In this document: positions 26,882 to 35,198 of the stretch, one piece after another
Position numbering within the stretch: position 1 is the first letter of the stretch
Layout: each line of letters starts with the position of its first letter
Assembly (NCBI GenBank): GCA_949283695.1
Contig: CASDTX010000063.1
Span: forward strand, 1-64,000
Length of the DNA: 64,000 bases
DNA from: an uncultured Eubacteriales bacterium
Lineage (GTDB): Bacteria > Bacillota > Clostridia > Lachnospirales > Lachnospiraceae
Direction of reading: 5' to 3'
Translations under genes and position numbers: made by a program
The notes under the pieces: model-generated
What the model saw: only the letters and a program-made list of their open reading frames with translations
Told to the model about the DNA's origin: nothing
The model's database searches: none

Positions 26882-28351
26882 ATGAGCGATTATGTAGTGG
26901 AAACCACTGCCGGGAAAGTCAAAGGATACTTAAGAGACAACAAGATCGAATACCTTGGAATCCCATTTGCAAGACCGCCTGTCGGAGAACTGCGGTTTAA
27001 AAGAGCCCGCGCTGCCGCATCTTGGGAAGGAATCTTTGAGGCAAAAGAATACGGAGCGCCGTCCGTGCAGCTTGACGGGGAGACCTGTAAAGGAAGTGAA
27101 GACTGTCTGACCGTGAATGTGCAGCGCCCGGCAGAAGGTGAGAATCTTCCGGTCATGGTATGGATCCATGGCGGCGGCTACAATACGGGATGCGCATCTG
27201 ACCCGCTGACAGCAGGGGATGCGTTTGTAAAGGCGGGGATTGTATATGTCTCTTTGCAGTACAGACTGAATGTACTGGGGTTCTATGATTTCACGACTTA
27301 TCCCGGCTGTGAGGATTTTGAGAGCAACTGCGGTCTCTCGGATCAGATCTTGGGATTGAAATGGGTGCATGAGAATATTGCTGCGTTCGGAGGTGATCCG
27401 GAGCGTGTGACCATTTTCGGCGAGTCAGCAGGAGGCGCCTCTGTAGTAAATATGCTCGCGGTTCCAAGTGTCAGGGGATGCTTTCAGCAAGTGATCGCGG
27501 AGAGTGCTCTTCCAAACTGCGTGATGACGCATGAGACGGCGCGGAAGAATATTGACCTGTTCATAGAAGGGATGGGGTGGACAGAAGAAGACCTGCCAAA
27601 ACTGCGTACCATAGATCCGTTTGAGCTTCAGAAGGGGAATTCTTATGTAGCGTCAAAGCACCAGTATGAGAATCCGGGCATATTCCTGCCCGGGCCGATA
27701 CAGGATGATCTGATGCCGGAACGACCCATTGACGCCATCAGGAATGGCAGCGCAGAAGGAGTAAAGCTTATGATTGGAACGAACATGCATGAAGGAACCA
27801 TGTTCGTCCATCCGGATAATACAGGATTCCCTAACTGCTGGTCAATGATCGCGGAGATGTTTGAGAAGAACAATCATGCGGACGCACTGCCGTCAGTGAT
27901 CGATTATTATCATTCATCCTCCAATGATCCGTTCATCGAATTTGCCACAGACTATGCGTTCCAGATGCCGTCGGTGAAAGTGGCAGACGCACAGCGTAAG
28001 TATGCAGATGTATGGATGTATCGGTTTGAGTTTGTCTCGAAGTCAGGAGAGAAGACGGGATGGAAGGCCTCACATGCATTCGAACTGCCATGCGTGTTCG
28101 GTGTGCGTGATCACGAGTTCAGTCGTTTCGTCTTCGACGGAGAGAGTCAGGAGACATTTGAGAAACTGACATCAGATATTCAGACTCCATGGATCAATTT
28201 CGTAAAAAATGGTGATCCTGGAGAGTTCTGGCCGAAGGTTACAGGATATCTTTCTCCGGTGATGATCTTTGACCGTGAATCGAAAGTAAGACAGCTTGAC
28301 CGGAGACTTTTGATGGACGTATGGGGAGATATGAGATTTTATGAAGAATAG
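26882..28351 (+). CDS. Type B carboxylesterase
   Basis: 489 residues, alpha/beta hydrolase of the para-nitrobenzyl-esterase class. It has the N-terminal LGIPFARPPVGELRF, the oxyanion strand VMVWIHGGGYNTG, the nucleophile elbow FGESAGGAS (Ser) and a late His region (KASHAFELPCVFG). There is no signal peptide. It should remove acyl or aryl esters. Its place between glycosidases suggests that the substrate is an acylated or phenolic plant glycoside. A 77-base AT-rich gap in front could hold a secondary promoter. Confidence 0.88.
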   Translation: MSDYVVETTAGKVKGYLRDNKIEYLGIPFARPPVGELRFKRARAAASWEGIFEAKEYGAPSVQLDGETCKGSEDCLTVNVQRPAEGENLPVMVWIHGGGYNTGCASDPLTAGDAFVKAGIVYVSLQYRLNVLGFYDFTTYPGCEDFESNCGLSDQILGLKWVHENIAAFGGDPERVTIFGESAGGASVVNMLAVPSVRGCFQQVIAESALPNCVMTHETARKNIDLFIEGMGWTEEDLPKLRTIDPFELQKGNSYVASKHQYENPGIFLPGPIQDDLMPERPIDAIRNGSAEGVKLMIGTNMHEGTMFVHPDNTGFPNCWSMIAEMFEKNNHADALPSVIDYYHSSSNDPFIEFATDYAFQMPSVKVADAQRKYADVWMYRFEFVSKSGEKTGWKASHAFELPCVFGVRDHEFSRFVFDGESQETFEKLTSDIQTPWINFVKNGDPGEFWPKVTGYLSPVMIFDRESKVRQLDRRLLMDVWGDMRFYEE

Positions 28352-28422
28352 GGAGGTATTCAGCCTGTATCTGACGGGAGCCGAATACATATCGGAAGGA
28401 ATTTTAGAAGGAGGATATTAGC

Positions 28423-29943
28423 ATGCGGCAGTATGAGATGTTTGAACTGACCTTTCAGGGAAAGGAACCAGAAGGGTCCTATGTTAAAGTGGATCTCCAG
28501 GCCAGGTTCCGCTGCGAGGAAAACAGTTGGACGGTGAAGGGATTTTATGCAGGCAGCGGTACGTATAAAGTGCGTTTTCTGCCTCGGCAAACAGGTGTGT
28601 ATGAGTGGGAAGTGACGGGGATGATCCAGGCCTCCGGGCAAGAAGCGTGTGTTCCTGCTGACAATAAACATCATGGAATGGTCCGGACAGAAGGGATGCA
28701 TTTTGTTTATGAGGATGGGACAACATATCTTCCTTTTGGCACAACTGTCTATGCGCTGGCGCATCAGCCGGAGAGATTGATCGCGCAGACCATGGATACG
28801 CTGAAAGAGTCCCCGTTCAATAAGGTGCGCCACTGCATTTTCCCAAAGCATTATCTCTATAACAGGAATGAGCCGCAGTTCTTTCCTTTTAAAAAGGACG
28901 GGCAGGGGAACTGGGATGTGAACCGGCCGTGCATGAAGTTCTGGGAGCACTTTGAAGCTGTCGTAGAACAGCTTGGCGGGATGGGGATTGAGACAGATTT
29001 GATTTTGTTCCACTCATATGACAGATGGGGATTTTCTCTCCTGACTATGGACGAATGGAAAATTTATCTGGATTATGCCATCCGCAGGCTGGCCGCGTAT
29101 CCGTGTATCTGGTGGAGTCTGGCCAATGAGTATGATCTGTTATTTAACAGGACAATAGAAGACTGGTATGAGATCGAAGAATATGTGGCAGAGGAAGATC
29201 CGTATGGACATTTGCTCAGCAACCACAACTGTGTTCATTTCTATGACTTCGCACGCGGCAATATAACCCACTGCAGTGTGCAGTCATCAGGAATGTATAA
29301 AGCGGCTGTCTGGAGAGAGCGGTATAAAAAGCCGCTCATTTACGATGAGTGCTGTTATGAAGGCAATATTTTTATGCCGTGGGGCAATATTTCTGCCTTT
29401 GAAATGGTAAACCGCTTCTGGTGCGGCGTTTCCCTCGGAGCGTACGTAACTCACGGAGAAACCTATCTCTCTGGGGACGAGGTGCTCTGGTGGGCAAAAG
29501 GCGGTGTGTTAAAAGGAGAGAGCGTACCCAGGATCGGCTTCCTGAAAGAAATCCTGTATTCATTGCCCGGCCATCTGGAACCGTGGCAGGAGCCTGTAGA
29601 TGTAGATCTGACGGAGATCAATCTGACCGCCGGGACGCTTGCTGATCCCAATGAAGGGTTTAAGCGTCTGTATCTGTCAGCTACAGACGAAGACAGAGAG
29701 ATATCGGCGGCAAAGGAAACCACGTATTACGGGCACTGCAAAGATGAGGTCTTCCTGAAATACTTCGCAAGGCAGTGCGTCGCGCAGACGACGATCGAGC
29801 TGCCGAAAGACCGGAACTACAGAATAGAAATGATCGATGTATGGGAAATGACAACGACGGTAATCGCAGAAAATGCCTCCGGGACAACAGCGCTGAATCT
29901 CCCGGGGAAAGAAGGAATCGCAGTGCTTGCCACGGCAAAGTGA
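28423..29943 (+). CDS. Apiosidase-like glycoside hydrolase (DUF5060/DUF4038/DUF5605 type)
   Basis: 506 residues. Beta-sandwich N-terminus (FELTFQGKEP, then VKGFYAGSGTYKVRFLP) as in DUF5060; a TIM barrel with FGTTVYALAHQP, CIWWSLANEYDLL (the Glu is the likely acid/base) and KPLIYDECCYEG (the Glu is the likely nucleophile) as in the apiosidase-like DUF4038 group; and a C-terminal beta-domain. Ribosome site AAGGAGG precedes the ATG. The founding GH140 enzyme releases apiose from pectin. Combined with a rhamnosidase, this suggests pectin side-chain or flavonoid apioside/rhamnoside use; which one is not decided by sequence. Confidence 0.75.
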   Translation: MRQYEMFELTFQGKEPEGSYVKVDLQARFRCEENSWTVKGFYAGSGTYKVRFLPRQTGVYEWEVTGMIQASGQEACVPADNKHHGMVRTEGMHFVYEDGTTYLPFGTTVYALAHQPERLIAQTMDTLKESPFNKVRHCIFPKHYLYNRNEPQFFPFKKDGQGNWDVNRPCMKFWEHFEAVVEQLGGMGIETDLILFHSYDRWGFSLLTMDEWKIYLDYAIRRLAAYPCIWWSLANEYDLLFNRTIEDWYEIEEYVAEEDPYGHLLSNHNCVHFYDFARGNITHCSVQSSGMYKAAVWRERYKKPLIYDECCYEGNIFMPWGNISAFEMVNRFWCGVSLGAYVTHGETYLSGDEVLWWAKGGVLKGESVPRIGFLKEILYSLPGHLEPWQEPVDVDLTEINLTAGTLADPNEGFKRLYLSATDEDREISAAKETTYYGHCKDEVFLKYFARQCVAQTTIELPKDRNYRIEMIDVWEMTTTVIAENASGTTALNLPGKEGIAVLATAK

Positions 29944-30040
29944 GATCATCTGTCTGCGGCATATGAATTATGTGCTGCAGGGGATATATGACGGATTCCC
30001 TCTCAACATTACAATGAATTAAGAAAGAAGGAAGAGAAGA

Positions 30041-31426
30041 ATGAAAAAAGAACTGGGAAAAGATATAAACGGTGTTCAGAAAGTGATGCACGCTGGGAAT
30101 TATTTTACAGATGCTCTTGGACAGTTCCCGTTGAATACGATCACGATTCTGGCGGGGCAGATGACATATTTTTATACCAATAAAGTCGGCATGTCTGCAG
30201 CAGCAGTCGGTACGGTACTCCTGATTGCAAAGATTGTGGATGCTCTGACGGATCTGGTTATGGGGAAGATTGTTGATAATACAAACACAAAATACGGTAA
30301 GGCAAGACCATGGCTGCTCCGTATGCTTGTTCCTACAGTGCTTGCCATTGTGCTGCTCTTTACGGTACCGGCAGGATCGCCTGCAATGCAGAACGGATAT
30401 GCGCTCCTGACGAATATTTTTGCATCTGCGATTTGCTACACTGCAGTTGCAGTACCCTTCTATACAATGATGGCGTATACGACGAAGAGCAGTGAAGAGA
30501 AAGGGAAAATGGGTACATACAGGTCAGCGGTCGGATATGCGATCGGTGTGGGACTTGGGATTAGTCTGATCCCGATCACAGATGCTCTTGGCGGCGACCA
30601 GGCAGCATGGGTAAAATTTGCAGTGATCATGGCAGCGCTTTCCGGTATCGGACTTTTTGTAGCATTTAAAGGGGCTAACGAACGTTTTCACGAAGACGAG
30701 CAGGAGCAGGCAAAAGAGAAAGAGATCTCTATTTTCAAAGGGATCGGCATGCTTCTGAAAAATACATACTGGGTGAAGATCACCGTGTTCGGAGTTTGTA
30801 TGAATATTATGTACGCGATGATTATGGCTGCCCCCATTTATTATGCGCAGTGTATCGTAGAAAACCCGGGATTCTACAGTATCATTAATACAGTTAATAT
30901 CATTCCGTCTGTGATCGGCTTCCTGACAGTCGGCATTGTAATTAAGAAATTCGGACTTGCAAAAACAGCGAAAATTGCCAGCGTTATCGGTATCATAGGA
31001 TGTGTCGTCAGATGTATTTTCCCGGCAAGCGTACCGGTTACCCTGATCTTCGGTTCTGTCGTGATGTATGCGACGATCCCGCTGATCTCTGTTCTGCCGG
31101 CTATGGTACTCAATACGTCTGAGATCAATATGAAAAACTATGGTGTGAGGATCACAGGTATGACAAACGCATCCAACAGTTTCGTCGGAAAGATCGGTTC
31201 AGGTCTTGGAGGCGCAGCGATCGGCTGGGTGCTGGCAGCAGGCGGATTTGACGCAGTGGCAGCAGGCGGCGCTGTGACGGAGGGAGTGAAGACAGCGGTT
31301 TATGCGCTTAATATCTATATCCCGCTGGCGATGTTCATCATCATGCTCATCATTCTGGCGAAATATGATCTGGAAGAGAAGCTTCCTCAAATGATCGCAG
31401 AGAATGAAAGCAAAGGTGTGAAATAA
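30041..31426 (+). CDS. GPH-family sugar:cation symporter
   Basis: 461 residues and about 12 membrane helices, of the MelB/glycoside-pentoside-hexuronide group. Typical signatures are DALTDLVMGKIVDNT and KYGKARPWLLR in the first half. It imports intact glycosides with Na+ or H+, which fits the absence of signal peptides on the hydrolases upstream. It is the only transporter of the locus. Confidence 0.9.
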   Translation: MKKELGKDINGVQKVMHAGNYFTDALGQFPLNTITILAGQMTYFYTNKVGMSAAAVGTVLLIAKIVDALTDLVMGKIVDNTNTKYGKARPWLLRMLVPTVLAIVLLFTVPAGSPAMQNGYALLTNIFASAICYTAVAVPFYTMMAYTTKSSEEKGKMGTYRSAVGYAIGVGLGISLIPITDALGGDQAAWVKFAVIMAALSGIGLFVAFKGANERFHEDEQEQAKEKEISIFKGIGMLLKNTYWVKITVFGVCMNIMYAMIMAAPIYYAQCIVENPGFYSIINTVNIIPSVIGFLTVGIVIKKFGLAKTAKIASVIGIIGCVVRCIFPASVPVTLIFGSVVMYATIPLISVLPAMVLNTSEINMKNYGVRITGMTNASNSFVGKIGSGLGGAAIGWVLAAGGFDAVAAGGAVTEGVKTAVYALNIYIPLAMFIIMLIILAKYDLEEKLPQMIAENESKGVK

Positions 31427-31498
31427 TTACGGAGGCTTCTGTTGGAAGAAGAAACTTCAGACTGGCAGGTGACAGACCTGAGAAAGAGAGGAGACGGC

Positions 31499-33445
31499 AT
31501 GATCCGCAACTATCCGAATCTATGCAAACCGATTACCCTGGGCCGGGTGACATTCAGAAACCGGATGTTCTCCGCGCCCATGGGCGGAACAGATATTACA
31601 AATGACGGCTGCATCGGCCCGAAGTCCGCGGCTTTCTATGAGCTCAGGGGAAAGGGCGGGGCCGGCGCTGTCACGGTAAGCGAACTGATGGTGCACCCGA
31701 AGACAGACGGGTCTCACGCGTACCATCTCGACACATCCATTCTGAATTCGCTGGCTTCAGCCACATATGCGGCGGATGCGATCCGCCGCCACGGCGCCAT
31801 CCCAAGTATCGAGCTGTCTCATTCGGGCATGTATGCAGGAACCTATATGACGGACAAGAGCCGGCAGCAATCCATGCATCAGTGGGGACCGTCGGATACG
31901 GTGAGACCGGACGGCGTGGAAGTAAAGGCACTCTCCGCGGAAATGCTGGCAGAGATCGTGGAAGCATACGGAAGAGCTGCTGGACTTGCGAAACGGGCCG
32001 GGTTTGAGATGGTGATGATCCACGGCGGCCACGGCTGGCTGATCAATCAGTTCCTGTCGCCGTATTTCAACAAGAGAACGGACAATTACGGAGGGTCTCT
32101 GGAAAACCGCTGCCGTCTGGCTGTGGAAGTGCTGAAATCAGTCCGCGCGGCAGTCGGCCCGGGATTCCCCATCGAATTCCGAATGAGCGGCTCCGAACTC
32201 TTCGAGGGCGGTTATGACCTGGAAGAGGGGGGCAGGATTGCGCAGCAGATCGAGCCCTATATAGATCTGCTCCATGTCTCTGCCGGCACATACCAGCGGG
32301 GCTTCGGAGATACCCATCCGTCCATGTTCAAAGAGCACGGCTGTAATGTGTATCTTGCCGCAGAGATCAAAAAGCATGTCTCCGTACCGGTGGCCGCCAT
32401 CGGCGCGCTCAATGATCCCCGGCAGATGGAAGAGATCATTGCCGGCGGCAAAGCGGATGTGGTCTATATGGCCAGGGCCCTTCTGGCGGATCCTTATCTC
32501 CCGAGAAAGGTAATGGAAAACCGGGAGGACGAGATCGTGAAATGTCTCCGCTGTTTTACCTGTATGGCAGAGCGGGCGCAGACGTCTACGCGCAGATGTA
32601 CGGTGAATCCGCTGATCGGGCGTGAACTGGAGGGCGATGAGATCATTCCCGCCAGGGAGAAGAAGAACGTCCTTGTGGCGGGCGGCGGTCCGGGCGGCCT
32701 GTACGCAGCTTACACTGCGGCAAGAAGAGGACACAATGTGACGCTCTGTGAGAAAGAGTCGGAGGTGGGCGGCATCCTGAAGAGCGAGCAGGCGCTGCCG
32801 TTTAAGCACGAGATGTACGAGCTCTCCGGGACCTATCGGCTGCTGGCAGAGAGGGCCGGGGTCAGGATCCTTACGAATACGGAAGTAACGCCGGAATACG
32901 TGGAGAAAGAAGCGCCGGATGCCCTGATTATCGCTGTCGGCTCGGAACCGCTTGTCCCGCCGATCAAAGGGCTGGACGGCGGCAATGTGGTAATCGTCAA
33001 TGATTATTATCTGAAGAAAGAGCAGGTGACAGATGAAGTCGTGGTCTTCGGCGGCGGTCTGGCCGGGTGCGAGTGCGCCATTCATCTGGGAATGGAAGGG
33101 AAGAAGGTCCGCCTGGTTGAGATGCGCGATGAACTTGCACCGGACGCAAATGTGAGGCACCGTCCCCTTCTCCTGAAAGAGATCGGGAAGTACGCGGAGG
33201 TCTATACCGGATATAAAGGGCTGGAAGTGACGAAAGAGGGCGTGCTCTGTGAGACAAAGGACAAAGAACGGGTTATGGTTCCGGGAGCGACCGTGATCTG
33301 CGCTCTCGGACAGCGCTCACGGAGCAGCGCCGTGGATGCGCTCAGAGACAGTGCGCCTTATGTGGCGGTGATCGGAGACGCAGCCAAAGTATCCACCATT
33401 ACCAATGCGGTGTACTGGGGATACCATGCGGCTCTGGATATATAA
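31499..33445 (+). CDS. Old-Yellow-Enzyme-type NADH:flavin ene-reductase (FadH-like)
   Basis: 648 residues from the ATG at 31499 (AGAGGAGA upstream); the in-frame TTG at 31442 is unlikely. N-terminal FMN barrel (RVTFRNRMFSAPMGG, HGGHGWLINQFLSPYFNKRTD), a [4Fe-4S] site (CLRCFTCMAE, then RRC near 348-366), then two dinucleotide folds (GGGPGGLYAAYTA near 393 and GGGLAGCECAIHLG near 516). Members reduce activated C=C bonds (2,4-dienoyl-CoA, enoates, flavones, bile-acid intermediates). Placed last in a glycoside operon, it could reduce the aglycone that the hydrolases set free; this is inference. Confidence 0.88.
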   Translation: MIRNYPNLCKPITLGRVTFRNRMFSAPMGGTDITNDGCIGPKSAAFYELRGKGGAGAVTVSELMVHPKTDGSHAYHLDTSILNSLASATYAADAIRRHGAIPSIELSHSGMYAGTYMTDKSRQQSMHQWGPSDTVRPDGVEVKALSAEMLAEIVEAYGRAAGLAKRAGFEMVMIHGGHGWLINQFLSPYFNKRTDNYGGSLENRCRLAVEVLKSVRAAVGPGFPIEFRMSGSELFEGGYDLEEGGRIAQQIEPYIDLLHVSAGTYQRGFGDTHPSMFKEHGCNVYLAAEIKKHVSVPVAAIGALNDPRQMEEIIAGGKADVVYMARALLADPYLPRKVMENREDEIVKCLRCFTCMAERAQTSTRRCTVNPLIGRELEGDEIIPAREKKNVLVAGGGPGGLYAAYTAARRGHNVTLCEKESEVGGILKSEQALPFKHEMYELSGTYRLLAERAGVRILTNTEVTPEYVEKEAPDALIIAVGSEPLVPPIKGLDGGNVVIVNDYYLKKEQVTDEVVVFGGGLAGCECAIHLGMEGKKVRLVEMRDELAPDANVRHRPLLLKEIGKYAEVYTGYKGLEVTKEGVLCETKDKERVMVPGATVICALGQRSRSSAVDALRDSAPYVAVIGDAAKVSTITNAVYWGYHAALDI

Positions 33446-33447
33446 CA

Positions 33448-33479
33448 GTTCAGTCCGCGCCATTCGCAAAGCCGCACTG
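33448..33479 (+). repeat. Dispersed repeat, copy A
   Basis: 32 bases just after the ene-reductase stop codon. The reverse complement of this stretch recurs at 60085-60116 with one mismatch. The core is CGCGCCATTCGCAAAGCCGC. It lies outside coding sequence in both places. Confidence 0.75.
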
Positions 33480-33517
33480 ATACGGCCAGTGTGCCGGATG
33501 ATGAATCGAAAAGGAAT

Positions 33518-33563
33518 GGAGCTGCCGCATCTATGATTTTTTAATCATTGATGCAGCAGCCCC
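33518..33563 (+). terminator. Hairpin after the ene-reductase gene
   Basis: 21-base arms (33518-33538, 33543-33563) with three mismatches. It starts GGAGCTGCCGCAT and is related to the hairpin at 12680-12730. It is also placed to stop the convergent 33567-34457 gene. Confidence 0.65.
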
Positions 33564-33566
33564 GTT

Positions 33567-34457
33567 CTATTTAACTTTAGTAGCATTGTCAGTTTCGATC
33601 TTATTCGGAACATTTTTCGATTTTTGATGCGCCGTATCATACCATTTCAGGAAATCCCCGAAAAGCTTTTCTTCCGCTTCGGCTCTGGCTTCCGCCGCAT
33701 CGTCAATCTGGTCATAGCCGCCCAGGTAATAGCATTTTTGCTGAAACATAATCTGGGCGATCCATTTATGGCGTTTCTTGCTGTAGTAAACGCCCCGCAC
33801 TCCGCTGGTATTTGTTTTATACATAATGCCAGGCTGAATCATCTCCACGCAGGTGCCGTTTTCATAGTGAAGATTATTTTGGGGCTGACGCAGGCATCCG
33901 CAGCTTCTTGTCCATCCGTTCTGCAGGTGAGACTGGCGTACATCCAGTTCCTTTCCACAGTCGCATTTGCAGTGCCAGAAATGGAATCCGTTCTCTTTGC
34001 GGGCATAAGACAGTACCGTCAATGCGCCGAAACGTTTCCCTATCCAGTCTTTTAAAGGCGGCTTTTTCCCACAGCCGCAGCTTCTCACTCCGCCGGTAAT
34101 CAGTCTTCGTTTTGTCGTCTCGATTTCCTTCCCGCACTCACATTGGCAGAGCCAGAGAGGATTGCCGTCCCTGGCTTTATTCCCGGAGCGGCCTTTGACC
34201 AACAGTTTCCCAAATTGATGTCCCGTTAAATCTTTGATTCCATCATAGGGAGAGGGTTCGCAGCCGCAGCTGAAAATGGCGCCCGGCTTTAACCGGCGGC
34301 TTTCCACGAACAGTTCCTCTCCGCATTCACAGCGGCAGCGCCATACCACGGCATCCCGCACACGCTGGTCTGTAGGCTCCAATACAGTCAGTTTTCCAAA
34401 ACGTTGTCCGGTAAGATCTTTTCCTTTCAAAACCTCACCCCCATCAACATCTGGCAT
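33567..34457 (-). CDS. Triple Cys-rich-repeat protein with AP2-like C-terminus
   Basis: 296 residues from the ATG at 34457; a TTG at 34430 behind GGGGGTGAGG is an alternative start. Three repeats of about 60 residues each read roughly (D/W)-[LI]-(T/G)-G-x-x-F-G-x-L-x-V, W-x-C-x-C-x-CG, and SCGC. They look like zinc-binding knuckles common in phage and homing-type proteins. The C-terminal 70 residues (TSGVRGVYYSKKRHKWIAQI, then YYLGGYDQIDDAAEARAEAE) are an AP2/integrase-like DNA-binding fold. It lies 23 bases behind the next gene, at the 3' end of the RiPP-like operon. Role unknown; a DNA-binding function is inferred from the fold only. Confidence 0.7.
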   Translation of the reverse strand: MPDVDGGEVLKGKDLTGQRFGKLTVLEPTDQRVRDAVVWRCRCECGEELFVESRRLKPGAIFSCGCEPSPYDGIKDLTGHQFGKLLVKGRSGNKARDGNPLWLCQCECGKEIETTKRRLITGGVRSCGCGKKPPLKDWIGKRFGALTVLSYARKENGFHFWHCKCDCGKELDVRQSHLQNGWTRSCGCLRQPQNNLHYENGTCVEMIQPGIMYKTNTSGVRGVYYSKKRHKWIAQIMFQQKCYYLGGYDQIDDAAEARAEAEEKLFGDFLKWYDTAHQKSKNVPNKIETDNATKVK

Positions 34458-34480
34458 TCATCATCGAAAAAGAAAACATC

Positions 34481-34849
34481 TTAAATATTTTTACTGTTAG
34501 TATTTCTATATTCTCGCAGCCGGCGGTAGAAGGTGGCTTCCGCCATGCCGCTTCGCCGCAGCGCTTCTTTTGTAGTGATGGCCTTATTCTCCAGTGCGTT
34601 TACAATGTCCGGAAAATCGTCCGGCGGCTCCACTCTCGGCCGTCCGAATTTCACGCCTTTGGCCTTTGCCGCTGCGATCCCATCCATCTGGCGCTGGTAA
34701 TCTCTGCCTTTATAATCACTCGGATCAATTCCGGCCTCATGCAGCCACACTGTTACAATGTGAACATCCGTTTCCAGGATATCGGCGATTTTTTTTGCCG
34801 TCATTCCTGTCTTTCCCAGGTTATGGGCAATGGTTTCGATCTCTGTCAT
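34481..34849 (-). CDS. HTH protein with serine-recombinase-like tail, no catalytic domain
   Basis: 122 residues. Residues 1-50 form a first HTH-like unit (MTAKKIADILETDVHIVTVW). Residues 52-71 (QRQMDGIAAAKAKGVKFGRP) and 90-113 (ALRRSGMAEATFYRRLREY) match the linker and DNA-binding helices at the end of Hin/resolvase-type serine recombinases. The catalytic N-terminal domain with its YxRVS motif is absent, so it cannot recombine DNA itself. It may regulate the operon or assist a recombinase in trans. The gene follows the second pqqD-type gene by 49 bases. Confidence 0.65.
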   Translation of the reverse strand: MTEIETIAHNLGKTGMTAKKIADILETDVHIVTVWLHEAGIDPSDYKGRDYQRQMDGIAAAKAKGVKFGRPRVEPPDDFPDIVNALENKAITTKEALRRSGMAEATFYRRLREYRNTNSKNI

Positions 34850-34898
34850 AAATGATGAAATACCGTCCTTTTCCTTTTTCTTGATCTGTTTCCGGCTG

Positions 34899-35165
34899 TT
34901 ACTCTTCTACGAATCCCAATAATTTCATCTCTTTGATCAGTCCTTCGACATCCGTTCTGGCAGTTTCTTCCTCCACATCAAAATGCTCTAATACAAGCCT
35001 GACCATTTCTTCTGTATCAGTTACTTCGTCGATATGCTCCCAAATAAAGACTGCCGTCCGATTAGGCGAAAATAACCCGTTAAAATTTTTCGTAGCCTCT
35101 CCGGCCGGAACGAGAATTGATTCCCCGGCGACTTTTCGGAGGATAAAATTTTTATTTCTTTTCAT
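34899..35165 (-). CDS. PqqD-family RiPP recognition protein 2
   Basis: 88 residues, the standard size of a stand-alone PqqD. Typical features are LRKVAGESILVPAGEAT, NRTAVFIWEHIDEVTD, and a C-terminal helix ending EMKLLGFVEE. Such proteins bind the leader of a ribosomal peptide and present it to a radical SAM maturase. It lies 33 bases behind the kinase-like gene, fourth after the precursor. Confidence 0.88.
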   Translation of the reverse strand: MKRNKNFILRKVAGESILVPAGEATKNFNGLFSPNRTAVFIWEHIDEVTDTEEMVRLVLEHFDVEEETARTDVEGLIKEMKLLGFVEE

Positions 35166-35198
35166 AATCTCTGATTTCTCCCATCTTTTTTGTGCGGA

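Noticed and set aside
32138-33160. 340-codon open frame on the minus strand
   Set aside because: Antisense to the ene-reductase; no domain recognised.
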